The notes under the pieces: generated by a model
Databases searched by the model: none
Told to the model about the DNA's origin: nothing
Seen by the model: the letters and a program-made list of their open reading frames with translations, nothing else
In this document: in pieces, positions 35,631 through 46,947 of the stretch
Layout: every line of letters starts with the position of its first letter
Numbering within the stretch: position 1 is the first letter of the stretch
From: Acidobacteriota bacterium
GTDB lineage: Bacteria; Acidobacteriota; Blastocatellia; Pyrinomonadales; Pyrinomonadaceae
NCBI GenBank assembly: GCA_020199775.1
Contig: JAIVJZ010000006.1
Span: 124,001-188,000 of the forward strand
Direction of reading: 5' to 3'
DNA length: 64,000 bases
Translations under genes and position numbers: made by a program

Positions 35631-36761
35631 TTAGGAGCGTTTCTTGAAGTCCACGAGGCTATCGACCGAGGCGTAGATGCGCAGGTACATCTGCGTCTCG
35701 GCGGGGATGAGCGTGCGCCAGTTCGTGCCGCCGCGTTCGAGATAGAGGTGCAGGCGCATGGGGTTCGAGTTGTAGCCGGCGGCCAGCAATTCGGTCTGCG
35801 TGGCGACGTTCCGGCGAAGCGCGTCTCTCACCTCTTCGTGCTCCAGCAGGTCGTCCCAGGTGCCTTGCATGTAGAGCAACATGGCTTCGAGGGCGTTCGA
35901 GTGGTCGCGCATCCCTGAGACGAAGTCGGGCTCAAGCCCGACCGCCGGGTGCATCTCGCGGATCGCCTTGTAAGTCGGCGGGATCATCTGCACCATGCCG
36001 CCCGCACCCGCCGAACTGACGGAGAAGCGATAGGTGTCGCCCGCGTTCAGGGCGTAGAGCGTGAAAATTTCGTTGTAGAGCGAGGCGTGATCTTCCGTCT
36101 TGAAACGCTTGTGATCCGTGTGCTCGACGATGCAGAGCCGCTCGGCGGCGTCGATAATTTCGGGCGAGATCACTTTGCCGTGCCCGGCCAGACGCGCCGC
36201 GGCCTCGTTCAGCATGCGGTGGACGTAAGACCTGCCGCCGCGCACGAGTTCGGGCGAATGGAGCGCGGGGTGCGCCGACGAGTAGTAGGCGACTTCGCGG
36301 AGCGCGCCGCCCTTCTCGACCGGATACTGCACGACGAGCGGCTGAAACTCGCGCCCCTCGGCGTCCGTCACGCGGACGGCCGTGTTGACGTAGTTCGGGC
36401 GGACGGCGCGGAATTTGAAAGTCTTACCCGACGCGGACGCGGCGATGGTCTCCGCGTCTTTGTCCATAAAAGCGGTTTTAGAGAGTTTCAGCAGGTGCAC
36501 GTCCGAAGAGGACGCGTCCGCGACGGCGACCGTCACGGAGTCCGTCGTTTGCGGGGTTTCGCGTTGGAGCAGGCGTTTGGCCGCCCCGATCCGCGTCTGC
36601 ATTTTGTTTAAGCTCGCTTGTTCGTCGGCGGAGCGTTCGGCCACCGTCTTCGAGACTCCGAACAGAGACAGGCCGAGCGCGTTCAGGAAGGAGAATTGCG
36701 GGAGCGCCGGGACAAGAAACACAACTAGAGGGAAGACAGAAACAAAGAGCATTCTTCTCAT
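35631..36761 (-). CDS. Lytic-transglycosylase-like (SLT fold) exported protein
   Basis: 376 residues with an N-terminal signal/anchor (LFVSVFPLVVFLVPALPQF). The N-terminal 150 residues are unassigned. The C-terminal half has SLT-like landmarks: SSAGAGGMVQMIPPTYKAI (compare SGAGGLMQLMP), LLYMQGTWDDLL, and LAAGYNSNPMRLHLYLERGG ... IPAETQMYLRIYAS (compare AYNAG..LPxET..Y). The usual catalytic Glu-Ser pair is not evident at the start of the domain (VEHTDHKRFKTED lies there), so enzymatic activity on peptidoglycan is uncertain. Divergently transcribed from the mutase gene. Confidence 0.65.
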   Translation of the reverse strand: MRRMLFVSVFPLVVFLVPALPQFSFLNALGLSLFGVSKTVAERSADEQASLNKMQTRIGAAKRLLQRETPQTTDSVTVAVADASSSDVHLLKLSKTAFMDKDAETIAASASGKTFKFRAVRPNYVNTAVRVTDAEGREFQPLVVQYPVEKGGALREVAYYSSAHPALHSPELVRGGRSYVHRMLNEAAARLAGHGKVISPEIIDAAERLCIVEHTDHKRFKTEDHASLYNEIFTLYALNAGDTYRFSVSSAGAGGMVQMIPPTYKAIREMHPAVGLEPDFVSGMRDHSNALEAMLLYMQGTWDDLLEHEEVRDALRRNVATQTELLAAGYNSNPMRLHLYLERGGTNWRTLIPAETQMYLRIYASVDSLVDFKKRS

Positions 36762-36870
36762 CGGGTACGGGTCTTTCTTTGTGAGCTGCTTGTTACGACG
36801 GAAGTGTTGGGGGTGGACGTTTACGGACGTTCTTCAGACGCTTTAAGCGGGGGTTCGGTTGCCAGCCGGG

Positions 36871-36887
36871 GTGCATTCAAAATGCAC
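36871..36887. promoter_or_regulatory. Possible operator (inverted repeat)
   Basis: GTGCATT CAA AATGCAC, 7-bp arms with a 3-nt centre, in the divergent gap between the transglycosylase-like and mutase genes. Part of the motif recurs as ATGATGCATT about 20 nt later. Regulator unknown. Confidence 0.3.
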
Positions 36888-36996
36888 GACGCGGAGGCTC
36901 AAAATGATGCATTGCGAGGGGTGCGCGCCGTGTGCTAGCGTGCTCGTCGTACGGGCGACAAGGAAGCTGATTTCAACCTGCGAAACGAAACCGAAT

Positions 36997-38628
<1,632 letters not shown>

Positions 38629-38634
38629 GGCGCA

Positions 38635-38676
38635 GCGACGGTGTGGAAGCGACGGTGTGGAAGCGACGATGTAGAA
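38635..38676. repeat. Three tandem 14-bp (2 x 7) repeats at the mutase 3' end
   Basis: GCGACGGTGTGGAA twice, then GCGACGATGTAGAA; a further partial copy follows. The word resembles the last codons of the mutase gene (GCGGTGACGGTGTAAG), as if copied outward from the gene end. Confidence 0.7.
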
Positions 38677-38705
38677 GCAGCGACGGTGTAAGAGGCGGTT
38701 TAAGA

Positions 38706-38903
38706 AGTCCCGTCAGGGACGGTTGATAATAGCCCGGCACTTTAGTGCCGGGAATAAGTTGAGATAATGAATCCGAGTCCCGTAGGGACGATTGAAAATT
38801 GCATTGGAGAGATTCAACCGTCCCTACGGGACTCTATAAAATTGATGCGTGTTACCCCCGGCGATAAATCGCCGGGCTATTATCAACCGTCCCTGACGGG
38901 ACT
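38706..38903. repeat. Nested palindromic BIME-like element
   Basis: Outer arms of 33 nt (38706-38738 and 38871-38903) are exact reverse complements. Inside are CCCGGCAC/GTGCCGGG (about 38733-38752), a 16-bp perfect pair GAGTCCCGTAGGGACG / CGTCCCTACGGGACTC (38775-38790, 38819-38834), and CCCGGCGA/TCGCCGGG (38857-38876). Words like TCCCGTAGGGACG and CCCGGCGATAAATCGCCGGG are reminiscent of REP/BIME-type repeats. It occupies most of a 354-nt gap with no gene. Confidence 0.85.
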
Positions 38904-38982
38904 CCTGAAACTGCCTTTCGAGCGCGTGTCACGCAGCCGGGTGATTTCAAGTCGGTAAGGTAACGAAACGGGGAGAGGTTCG

Positions 38983-40005
38983 ATGAAGAAGCTAACAAGC
39001 GTGTTCGCGCTGATGCTCTGCGCGGCTGTGGCGTGTCTCGGTCAAACGGCGTCACCGCCGACCGCCGCGCAACTCACGGGGTTGTATCGCATAGACCTCG
39101 CGCGCAGCGACAAGTTGTACTCGGTCGTCGCGGGCGCGTCGAGCAACCTGCCGTTCGGCGAGCAGCAGAGATTCTTCATTGATCTGACCGTGCGACTCAC
39201 GCCGCCCGACCTGCTTGCCATCGAGCGGCGCGGACGCCGCATCACGCTCGCGTCTTCGCGCGCGCCGCGCATAGACTTCGACGCCGACGGCATCACGCAC
39301 AGCGAACGCGGCGGCGACGGCCAGACCGTGAACACGCTCGCCGCGCTGCGCCCGAACGGCCTGACGGTGAGCGTCAGCGGCCAGAGCGGGGATAAGTTCA
39401 ACGTCACGTTCGAGCCGCTCGAAGGCGGACGTGCTCTGCGCGTCACGCGCCGACTCAGCAACGAGCAACTGACGCAGCCCGTCCTCATCCACAGCGTCTA
39501 CGAAAAAATCTCCGGCATCCCGCAGTGGGACATCTACGACGCGCCGCCGCCCCGCCCCGGCCTGCCGCCCGAAAATCCGCCCGTCGCCTCTGCCGGCGCT
39601 TCCGCGCGAACCGCACGCGGCGTCGAACGCGACGCGGCCACCCTGCGCCGCGCGCTCGACGAATGGATCGCCGCCACCAACGCACGCGACATCGACCGGC
39701 AGATGAGTTTCTACCCGCCCGTCGTCCGCGCCTTCTACCTTCAGCGCAACGCCTCGCGCGGTGCGGTGCGCGCCGAAAAGGAGCGCGTCTTCCTGAATGC
39801 GCGCAGCATCGAAGTGCGCGCCGACGCGCCGGAACTCATCTTTCAGGAATCCGGGCGCGCCGCCGTCATGCGCTTCCGCAAGACTTACGCCATCGAGGGC
39901 AGCGGCCAAAACCGCAGCGGCGAAGTCATCCAGGAACTGCGCTGGCAACTCACGCCGCAGGGCTGGAAAATCTACAGCGAACGCGACGTGCGCGTCATCC
40001 GTTGA
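38983..40005 (+). CDS. Exported protein with C-terminal NTF2/SnoaL-like domain
   Basis: 340 residues with a signal peptide (VFALMLCAAVACLGQTAS). The N-terminal two thirds (LTGLYRIDLARSDKLYSVV ... YEKISGIPQWDIYD) is beta-rich and unassigned, possibly a lipocalin-like barrel. After a Pro-rich linker the last 115 residues (LRRALDEWIAATNARDIDRQ ... MRFRKTYAI ... LRWQLTPQGWKIYSERD) follow the NTF2-like/SnoaL pattern of a small helix-plus-sheet cup. Function unknown; NTF2-like modules on exported proteins often bind peptides or glycans. The gene follows the BIME-like repeat. Confidence 0.72.
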   Translation: MKKLTSVFALMLCAAVACLGQTASPPTAAQLTGLYRIDLARSDKLYSVVAGASSNLPFGEQQRFFIDLTVRLTPPDLLAIERRGRRITLASSRAPRIDFDADGITHSERGGDGQTVNTLAALRPNGLTVSVSGQSGDKFNVTFEPLEGGRALRVTRRLSNEQLTQPVLIHSVYEKISGIPQWDIYDAPPPRPGLPPENPPVASAGASARTARGVERDAATLRRALDEWIAATNARDIDRQMSFYPPVVRAFYLQRNASRGAVRAEKERVFLNARSIEVRADAPELIFQESGRAAVMRFRKTYAIEGSGQNRSGEVIQELRWQLTPQGWKIYSERDVRVIR

Positions 40006-40055
40006 ACTCATTCTGGAAGAGCCGTCTATAATGGAGATTGAAAGGGAATTGAGTC

Positions 40056-40253
40056 GTGAAATATAAGATCGTCTTGGAAAAGTCCGAAGAAGGATACAGC
40101 GTTTCGTGTCCCGGTCTGCCCGGCTGCTGGTCGCAGGGGGCGACGGAAGAGGAAGCGATTGAGAATATACAGGACGCGATTCAAGAGTATCTCGCCGCCA
40201 TTGAAGACACTTTCAAAGATGCGGACGTGCGGGAAGTGGAAGTTTCGATTTAA
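40056..40253 (+). CDS. hicB: HicB-family antitoxin
   Basis: 65 residues. Partially degraded RNase H-like fold: KYKIVLEKSEEGYSVSCPGL, PGCWSQGATEEEAIENIQDAIQEYL. No C-terminal DNA-binding domain, so it is a minimal HicB. The GTG start has AAAGGGA at about 8 nt. hicA follows after 2 nt. Order hicB-hicA is the reverse of the E. coli arrangement but widespread. It neutralises HicA by direct binding. Confidence 0.9.
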   Translation: MKYKIVLEKSEEGYSVSCPGLPGCWSQGATEEEAIENIQDAIQEYLAAIEDTFKDADVREVEVSI

Positions 40254-40255
40254 TT

Positions 40256-40468
40256 ATGCCCAAGATACCGGGCGTTAATCATCTTCAGGCAGTGCGTGCT
40301 CTGGAGAAGGCGGGCTTTCGCGTTGTGAGACAGGGCAAGCATATTGTGATGTCGGACGGTACGCGCCTACTCACCATCCCGCGTCACAATCCTGTGAACG
40401 CCATCACGATGGGCGGTATCGTGAGGGATGCGGGATTAACAGTTGAACACTTTAAGAAGTTGATTTGA
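40256..40468 (+). CDS. hicA: HicA-family mRNA interferase toxin
   Basis: 70 residues, dsRBD-like fold. Conserved VRALEKAGFRVVRQGKHIVM with the catalytic His in GKHIVMSDG, then TIPRHNPVNAITMGGIVRDAGL. It cleaves mRNA independently of the ribosome when free from HicB. The gene is intact, unlike the hicA at 60.3 kb. Confidence 0.92.
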   Translation: MPKIPGVNHLQAVRALEKAGFRVVRQGKHIVMSDGTRLLTIPRHNPVNAITMGGIVRDAGLTVEHFKKLI

Positions 40469-40529
40469 TATTGCGTTTGGCGGTCGTCGCTTGCCCTTCG
40501 CGCCGACTTGCACATACTCTTTCTAACAG

Positions 40530-41558
40530 ATGCCGCATTTGCTCGAAGTCAAAAATTTGCAGACGCATTTCTTCACGCGTGCGGGCGTGGTGCGCTCGGT
40601 TGACGGGGTGAGTTTTCATCTCGACCGGGGGGAGTTGTTGGGGCTGGTGGGCGAGTCGGGGTGCGGGAAGAGCGTGACGGCGCTTTCCGTGATGCGTCTG
40701 GTCGCGTCGCCGGGGAAGATCGTCGGCGGGGAGATTTGGTTCGACGGCGAGGACTTGCGCGCGGCGTCGGAGAATCGCCTGCGCGAGATTCGCGGCGACG
40801 ACATCGCGATGATTTTTCAAGACCCGATGACTTCGCTGAACCCCGTCTACACCGTGGGCGAGCAGATCGCCGAGGCGTTGCGCCTGCATCGAAAACTCTC
40901 ACGCGCACAGGCGCGCGAGGGCGCGATTGAGGCGATGCGCGAAGTGGCGATCCCCGACCCGGCCAGACGCGCGGCCGACTACCCGCACCAGTTGTCGGGC
41001 GGGATGCGGCAGCGCGTGATGATCGCGATGGCGCTCGCGTGCGACCCGAAACTGCTCATCGCGGACGAGCCGACGACCGCGCTCGACGTGACCATTCAGG
41101 CGCAGATACTCGAACTCTTGGACGGCCTCAGGAAGTCGCGCGAACTGGCGGTGCTCTTGATCACGCACGATCTGGGCGTGGTGGCGGAGGTGGCCGACCG
41201 GGTGGCGGTGATGTACACGGGGCGGATCGTGGAAGAGTCGCCGGTCGCGGAGTTGTTCGCGCGCCCGAAGATGCCTTACACGGAAGGGCTGTTGAAGTCG
41301 GTGCCGAAGCTGACGGTGGGCGAGGCGCGCAAGGCCGAGCGTTTGCAGACCATCGAAGGCACTGTGCCGAAGCCGACCGACCTGCCGCCGGGTTGTCACT
41401 TCGCGCCGCGCTGCCAGTATCGCATGCCGCGTTGCACCGAGGGCGACCGGATTCCTCTCTACCAACTCGAAGGCGGCGTCAAAGTTCGCTGCGTGCTCTA
41501 CGACATGGCGGCGGCGGTCGCGGCGGACAATCAAGCGACGGAGGGCGCGCCAACTTAG
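40530..41558 (+). CDS. Oligopeptide/dipeptide ABC transporter ATPase (OppD/DppD-like)
   Basis: 342 residues. Walker [11 protein letters not shown]-loop in [11 protein letters not shown], signature [15 protein letters not shown], Walker [18 protein letters not shown]-loop LLITHDLGV. The C-terminal oligopeptide-transport tail with Cys residues ([18 protein letters not shown]) is the OppD/F-type region that may bind an Fe-S cluster or metal. The partner OppF-like gene follows after 33 nt. Permeases and binding protein are not adjacent, so they must be elsewhere. Confidence 0.92.
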   Translation: MPHLLEVKNLQTHFFTRAGVVRSVDGVSFHLDRGELLGLVGESGCGKSVTALSVMRLVASPGKIVGGEIWFDGEDLRAASENRLREIRGDDIAMIFQDPMTSLNPVYTVGEQIAEALRLHRKLSRAQAREGAIEAMREVAIPDPARRAADYPHQLSGGMRQRVMIAMALACDPKLLIADEPTTALDVTIQAQILELLDGLRKSRELAVLLITHDLGVVAEVADRVAVMYTGRIVEESPVAELFARPKMPYTEGLLKSVPKLTVGEARKAERLQTIEGTVPKPTDLPPGCHFAPRCQYRMPRCTEGDRIPLYQLEGGVKVRCVLYDMAAAVAADNQATEGAPT

Positions 41559-41591
41559 AAGGATTTTGTTTGCGGCTTTAGTTTCTACTTT

Positions 41592-42650
41592 ATGAGCACC
41601 AACGAACGCATGCAGTCTGTTCCCGCAGCCGAAGCGACGGCGGCGCACGCGGGGGACGCGCGCCGGGCGAGCGCGGAGGAACTCGTGCGCGTGCGCGCCC
41701 TCTTCAAGCACTTTCCCGTCGCGGGCAGCGACGACGTGGTGCGCGCGGTTGACGGCGTGACGTTCGAGATTTTCAAGGGCGAGACGCTGGGGCTGGTTGG
41801 CGAGTCGGGCTGCGGGAAGTCCACGGTCGGGCGTTGCCTGTTGCGCCTGATCGAGCCGACGCGGGGCGAAATCTTTTTCGAGGGTCAGGACGTGCGCGCG
41901 CTCTCCGGCAAGTCTCTCAGGGGCGTGCGCGCCGAGATGCAGATCATCTTTCAAGACCCTTACGCCAGCTTGAACCCGCGCCTCAAGGTGCGCGACATCG
42001 TGGGCGAACCGCTCGTGATTCACGGCGCGGGCACGAAGCACGAGCGGCGCGAGCGCGTCGCCGAACTGCTCTCGAAGGTCGGCCTCGACCCCGATTACAT
42101 GAACCGCTACCCGCACGAGTTTTCGGGCGGCCAGCGGCAGCGGCTCGGCATCGCGCGCGCGCTCGCGCTGAACCCGAAGTTGATCGTGGCGGACGAGCCG
42201 GTGTCGGCGCTCGACGTGTCGGTGCAGGCGCAGGTCATCAACCTGCTCGAAGATTTGCAGGCCGAGTTCGACCTCACTTATCTCTTCATCTCGCACGGCC
42301 TCGCCGTCGTCGAACACATCTCGAACCGCGTGGCCGTGATGTATCTCGGCCGCATCGTCGAGGTGGCGTCGGCCGTCGAGTTGTACGCGAACCCGCAGCA
42401 CCCCTACACGCGCGCTCTGCTCTCGGCCATCCCCGTGCCCGACCCGACGCGCAAGCGCGAACGCATCATCCTCACGGGCGACGTGCCGACGCCGATCAAC
42501 CCGCCCTCCGGTTGCCGCTTTCACACGCGCTGCCCCGACGCCATCCCCGAATGCTCGCAGATCGACCCGGACTTGCGCGAGGTCGCCCCCGGCCACACCG
42601 TCGCCTGTATCCGCGCGCCCGGTTGGGCTGACGCGCCGACTTCCGCTTGA
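41592..42650 (+). CDS. Oligopeptide/dipeptide ABC transporter ATPase (OppF/DppF-like)
   Basis: 352 residues. Walker [19 protein letters not shown]-loop [15 protein letters not shown], signature [15 protein letters not shown], Walker [18 protein letters not shown]-loop [10 protein letters not shown]-terminal [19 protein letters not shown] tail again typical. The first 35 residues are a divergent Ala/Glu-rich extension. It pairs with the preceding ATPase as the heterodimeric motor of an Opp/Dpp importer. Confidence 0.92.
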   Translation: MSTNERMQSVPAAEATAAHAGDARRASAEELVRVRALFKHFPVAGSDDVVRAVDGVTFEIFKGETLGLVGESGCGKSTVGRCLLRLIEPTRGEIFFEGQDVRALSGKSLRGVRAEMQIIFQDPYASLNPRLKVRDIVGEPLVIHGAGTKHERRERVAELLSKVGLDPDYMNRYPHEFSGGQRQRLGIARALALNPKLIVADEPVSALDVSVQAQVINLLEDLQAEFDLTYLFISHGLAVVEHISNRVAVMYLGRIVEVASAVELYANPQHPYTRALLSAIPVPDPTRKRERIILTGDVPTPINPPSGCRFHTRCPDAIPECSQIDPDLREVAPGHTVACIRAPGWADAPTSA

Positions 42651-42820
42651 GCGACCGCGCACGCGGGACGGTAAACGACCCGGCCGACCGACTCTCGAAA
42701 CCTGCCGGCTCTTGAAACCCGGCCGCCGCCCCGGTCGTAACAACAGGGCTTTCGCATCCATGCCCGGCGCAAGACGCTGATCACAGCCCTCGCCAAACTC
42801 TCGACAGGAACAAAAACTTT

Positions 42821-43609
42821 ATGAGCGAAACCAACTCTCCCACGACCCTTCCGGCGGGCGCGGCGCACGAAGCGAACGCCATGACCACGCCGCAAACGCT
42901 CGGCAACATCTTCTTCGAGCCGGGGCCCACTTTCGAGGCGTTGCGTGAAAGGCCGCGCTTCCTCGTCGCCGCCCTCATCATGCTCGTCGCGTTCATGGCT
43001 TTCTACCTCGCTTACATCCAGTGGGTCGGGTACGAAAACCTCATCAACGCCGAACTCGAAACCAGATCGCAGGTCACGGAGATGAGCGACGAGCGGAAGG
43101 CCGCCGGTCGTGACATTCAGTTGAAGCCTTTCGTGAAGGCGATCCGTTACAGCGTGCCCGTGACCGGCATCGCGATTTTGCTCGCGGCCGGTGCGGGGAT
43201 TTACCTGCTCGGCGCGATGTTGATGGGCAAGGGGATGAGCTACAAGCAGGCGTTGTCCGTCTGGACTTACTCGTCGCTGCCGCCGCTCGTGCTTTTGATG
43301 ACGGCGAACCTGATACTGCTTTTGGTGAGAACCCCGACGCAGGATTCGGAGATCGCGCGCGGGTTGAACGGCTTAGTCCAGGCCAATCCGGGCATCATGG
43401 TGGACGCGGCGGCGCACCCCGTGCTCGCCACCGCGCTCGGCGCGCTCGACCTGTTCGCCCTCTACGGTCTGTTCCTCGCCGCGCTCGGCATGCGTAAAGT
43501 GGCGCGCCTCTCGTCCGGCTCGGCCTGGGCTGTCGTGCTCGGCTTATGGCTGCTCGGCGTCATCGGCCGCATCATCATCGCGGCGACGACGGGCACGCCG
43601 ATGGCGTAA
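42821..43609 (+). CDS. Yip1-family membrane protein
   Basis: 262 residues with about five transmembrane helices: LVAALIMLVAFMAFYLAYI, VTGIAILLAAGAGIYLLGAM, LPPLVLLMTANLILLLV, ALDLFALYGLFLAALGM and VLGLWLLGVIGRIIIA. The N-terminal TLGNIFFEPGPTFEALRERP and the KQALSVWTYSSLPPL motif are typical of bacterial YIP1 proteins (named after yeast Rab-interacting proteins; bacterial function unknown). The stop lies inside a 31-bp terminator arm. Confidence 0.83.
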   Translation: MSETNSPTTLPAGAAHEANAMTTPQTLGNIFFEPGPTFEALRERPRFLVAALIMLVAFMAFYLAYIQWVGYENLINAELETRSQVTEMSDERKAAGRDIQLKPFVKAIRYSVPVTGIAILLAAGAGIYLLGAMLMGKGMSYKQALSVWTYSSLPPLVLLMTANLILLLVRTPTQDSEIARGLNGLVQANPGIMVDAAAHPVLATALGALDLFALYGLFLAALGMRKVARLSSGSAWAVVLGLWLLGVIGRIIIAATTGTPMA

Positions 43610-43697
43610 AAGTCGCATCCGAAGAACGAGGGCGGCGCGAGGGGAGAAGTGTGATAACTCCTCCCCCGCGCCGCCCTCGTTCTTCGGATGCGACTTT
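43609..43697. terminator. 31-bp perfect bidirectional terminator hairpin
   Basis: AAAGTCGCATCCGAAGAACG... (43609-43639) and its exact complement (43667-43697), with further CCCC/GGGG pairing inside. The stem reaches into both convergent stop codons, those of the Yip1 gene and the MacB-like permease. Unusually long for a terminator. Confidence 0.8.
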
Positions 43698-44952
43698 ATT
43701 CGTAACGCAGGGCTTCAATCGGGTCGAGGCGCGCGGCTTTCCACGCAGGCCAGAGACCGAAGATGAGACCGATGCCGACGCTCGCGACGAAGCCCGCCAC
43801 GGGAGCCCAGAGAGGGACGTAAGAGGGCACGACCATGCTGATCAGGAAGGTCGTCGCCCAGCCGAGCAGAAGGCCGACCAGGCCGCCGAAGCCGGTCAGC
43901 GTCATCGCCTCGATGAGAAATTGCCAGAGGATGTCCGCGCGCCGCGCGCCGATGGCCTTGCGCACGCCGATCTCGCGCGTGCGCTCCGTCACCGACACGA
44001 GCATGATGTTCATCACGCCGATGCCGCCCACCATCAGCCCGACCGAAGAGATGACCACCATCGCAATCGCCACGCCCGAAGTGATCGAGCGAAAGTTAGA
44101 GATGGCCGATTCGGCCGTCGTCACGCCGAAGTTGTTCTTCCCGCCGAAAGGCGTCTGGCGGCGCACGCGCATCATGTCCACCACCTGATCCTGCGCCGCC
44201 TCCATCTGCCCCGGTTTGGCGACGGCGAGGATGGTCACGTCGTCGGCGTTCGGCTTGAGCTTGCGCGCGACGTTGTAGGGGACGTAGATGACGTTGCTGC
44301 TGTCGTTGTTGCCGCCGCCCCCGCCGAGTTGTTCGCGCTTCTCGAACACGCCGATGACGCGAAACTTGTTGCCGCCGATGTCTATCTCCTGTTCGAGCGG
44401 CGAGCCGTAGGGGAAGAAGTTTTCCGCCACGCTCGCGCCGATAATGCAGACCTGCTGGTTCTGATCGTTCTCGAACTCGGAGAAGAAACGACCCTCGGAG
44501 ATATTTTCGATCCCGGCGCGCTCGTAATCGGGCAGCGTCCCTTCGAGGCGGACGGCGGAAGAGGTCTTGCCGTTGGCCGAGACGTTGATCTTCGAGCCGA
44601 AGAAATTGTTCGTGATGTCGAGGAAGGGCACGGAGAGTTCGACGGCCGGGAGCGCGCGCAAGGCTATCGCATCGTCGAAGGTCAACTCCTTGCGCATGCG
44701 CTCCTCGCGCGAGCGGCGGCCGACGTGGATGCCGGTCTCGAATTTCGTCAGGATGATCGAGCGCGTGCCGAACGACTCGATCTCTTTGGTGACGGCCAGA
44801 TCGATGCCGCTGATGATCGAAGCAATCGCCATCACCGTCCAGACGCCGATGATGACGCCCACCACGGTCAACACCGAGCGCAGTTTGTTCGTGCGCAGCG
44901 TCGCCAGCGCCATCTTCAGGTTTTCGTAAATATCGCTTCGCAGCAGTTTCAT
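43696..44952 (-). CDS. MacB-like ABC transporter permease (FtsX domain)
   Basis: 418 residues. N-terminal MacB_PCD: ALATLRTNKLRSVLTVVGVI, then a periplasmic region of about 200 residues (GIENISEGRFFSEFENDQNQ, VCIIGASVAENFFP), and the C-terminal FtsX domain with MVVISSVGLMVGGIGVMNIM, TERTREIGVRKAIGARRADI and two further helices. Last gene of an adaptor-ATPase-permease-permease operon on the minus strand. Such exporters move peptides, antibiotics or lipoprotein-like substrates from the periplasm. A heptamer repeat lies in the 82-nt gap to the next permease. Confidence 0.92.
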   Translation of the reverse strand: MKLLRSDIYENLKMALATLRTNKLRSVLTVVGVIIGVWTVMAIASIISGIDLAVTKEIESFGTRSIILTKFETGIHVGRRSREERMRKELTFDDAIALRALPAVELSVPFLDITNNFFGSKINVSANGKTSSAVRLEGTLPDYERAGIENISEGRFFSEFENDQNQQVCIIGASVAENFFPYGSPLEQEIDIGGNKFRVIGVFEKREQLGGGGGNNDSSNVIYVPYNVARKLKPNADDVTILAVAKPGQMEAAQDQVVDMMRVRRQTPFGGKNNFGVTTAESAISNFRSITSGVAIAMVVISSVGLMVGGIGVMNIMLVSVTERTREIGVRKAIGARRADILWQFLIEAMTLTGFGGLVGLLLGWATTFLISMVVPSYVPLWAPVAGFVASVGIGLIFGLWPAWKAARLDPIEALRYE

Positions 44953-44965
44953 AAGAGAAGCTCTC

Positions 44966-45032
44966 AGCCATCAGCCATCAGCCGTCAGCTTACAGTTTTT
45001 AGCTGAAAGCTGACGGCTGATGGCTGATGGCT
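44966..45032. repeat. Heptamer inverted repeat, TCAGCCA family (26-bp perfect arms)
   Basis: AGCCATCAGCCATCAGCCGT... (44966-44991) and its exact complement (45007-45032), 15-nt loop. Words TCAGCCA TCAGCCA TCAGCCG TCAGCTT have period 7. It lies between two co-operonic permease genes. Confidence 0.9.
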
Positions 45033-45034
45033 TT

Positions 45035-46276
<1,242 letters not shown>

Positions 46277-46400
46277 GGCTGCATTATTACAGGGGTCAGT
46301 CGCATTTAGTTGCACGGGTGGCGATGCCCGTCGCCGTCCCTCCCTGAGTGTCTGTTATGCGGTGGATTATGGGGCGCGTGGCGGCGGCGGTCAAACGCGA

Positions 46401-46456
46401 AAAAGTCGGAAGGGGAAGGCGAGAGTTAAAACACGCGCCTTCCCCTTCCGACTTTT
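46401..46456. terminator. 21-bp perfect terminator hairpin inside the exporter operon
   Basis: AAAAGTCGGAAGGGGAAGGC... (46401-46421) with exact complement (46436-46456), 14-nt loop, A/T-rich flanks on both sides. It separates the truncated ATPase copy from the permeases and should reduce read-through, which suggests that the permeases have their own promoter. Confidence 0.75.
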
Positions 46457-46474
46457 ACAGCGTTGACCTTCGGC

Positions 46475-46891
46475 TTACCTGATCTTCTCGTCCTTGTCGA
46501 TGTTGCCGTCGCGGATTGAGATGACGCGGTGGGCGCGGGCGGCGATGTCCGGTTCGTGCGTGACGACGATGATCGTGTTGCCCTCGGCGTGCAGTTTCTC
46601 GAAGAGGTTCATGATCTCGATGCTGGTTTTGGAATCGAGCGCGCCCGTCGGCTCGTCGGCCAAGAGGAGCGAGGGGTGGTTGACGAGGGCGCGGGCGATG
46701 GCGACGCGCTGGCGTTGGCCGCCGGAGAGTTCGTTGGGGCGGTGCGTCATGCGGTCGCCGAGTTCGACGCTTACGCCGCAGTTACCCTTTACAAGTAATT
46801 TTACAGCAGTCTTACAAATGAACGTTGACACGCAAATGCGATGAGCATATAAGGTATCTGTCGCAAAAATCATGATGACGAAATACCTCAT
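46475..46891 (-). pseudogene. Truncated ABC-transporter ATPase, C-terminal half (copy B)
   Basis: From [20 protein letters not shown] onward this is the C-terminal half of a MacB/LolD-type ATPase: signature [15 protein letters not shown], Walker [15 protein letters not shown]-loop [11 protein letters not shown]. It lacks Walker A and the Q-loop. The 40 N-terminal residues in the ORF ([20 protein letters not shown]...) are AT-rich island sequence without ABC similarity. 281 bp are about 95% identical to copy A at 49.8-50.1 kb, and the homology stops abruptly before the VEL codon. Not expected to be functional alone. Confidence 0.85.
46489..46769. repeat. 281-bp direct repeat, copy B
   Basis: Gap-free match to 49801-50081 (constant offset 3312). 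By hand count 13 mismatches, all in the first half; the roughly 140 bp next to the breakpoint are identical. Flanks the AT-rich island. Confidence 0.9.
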
Positions 46892-46947
46892 GATTCTGTC
46901 CGAAACTCACATCCGCTAATTATTCAAATTAGGCAAGGAATTAACTT

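Noticed and set aside
36762-36996. Cobalamin riboswitch upstream of the B12-dependent mutase
   Set aside because: No B12-box-like sequence or suitable fold was seen in the 235-nt leader; only a short inverted repeat.
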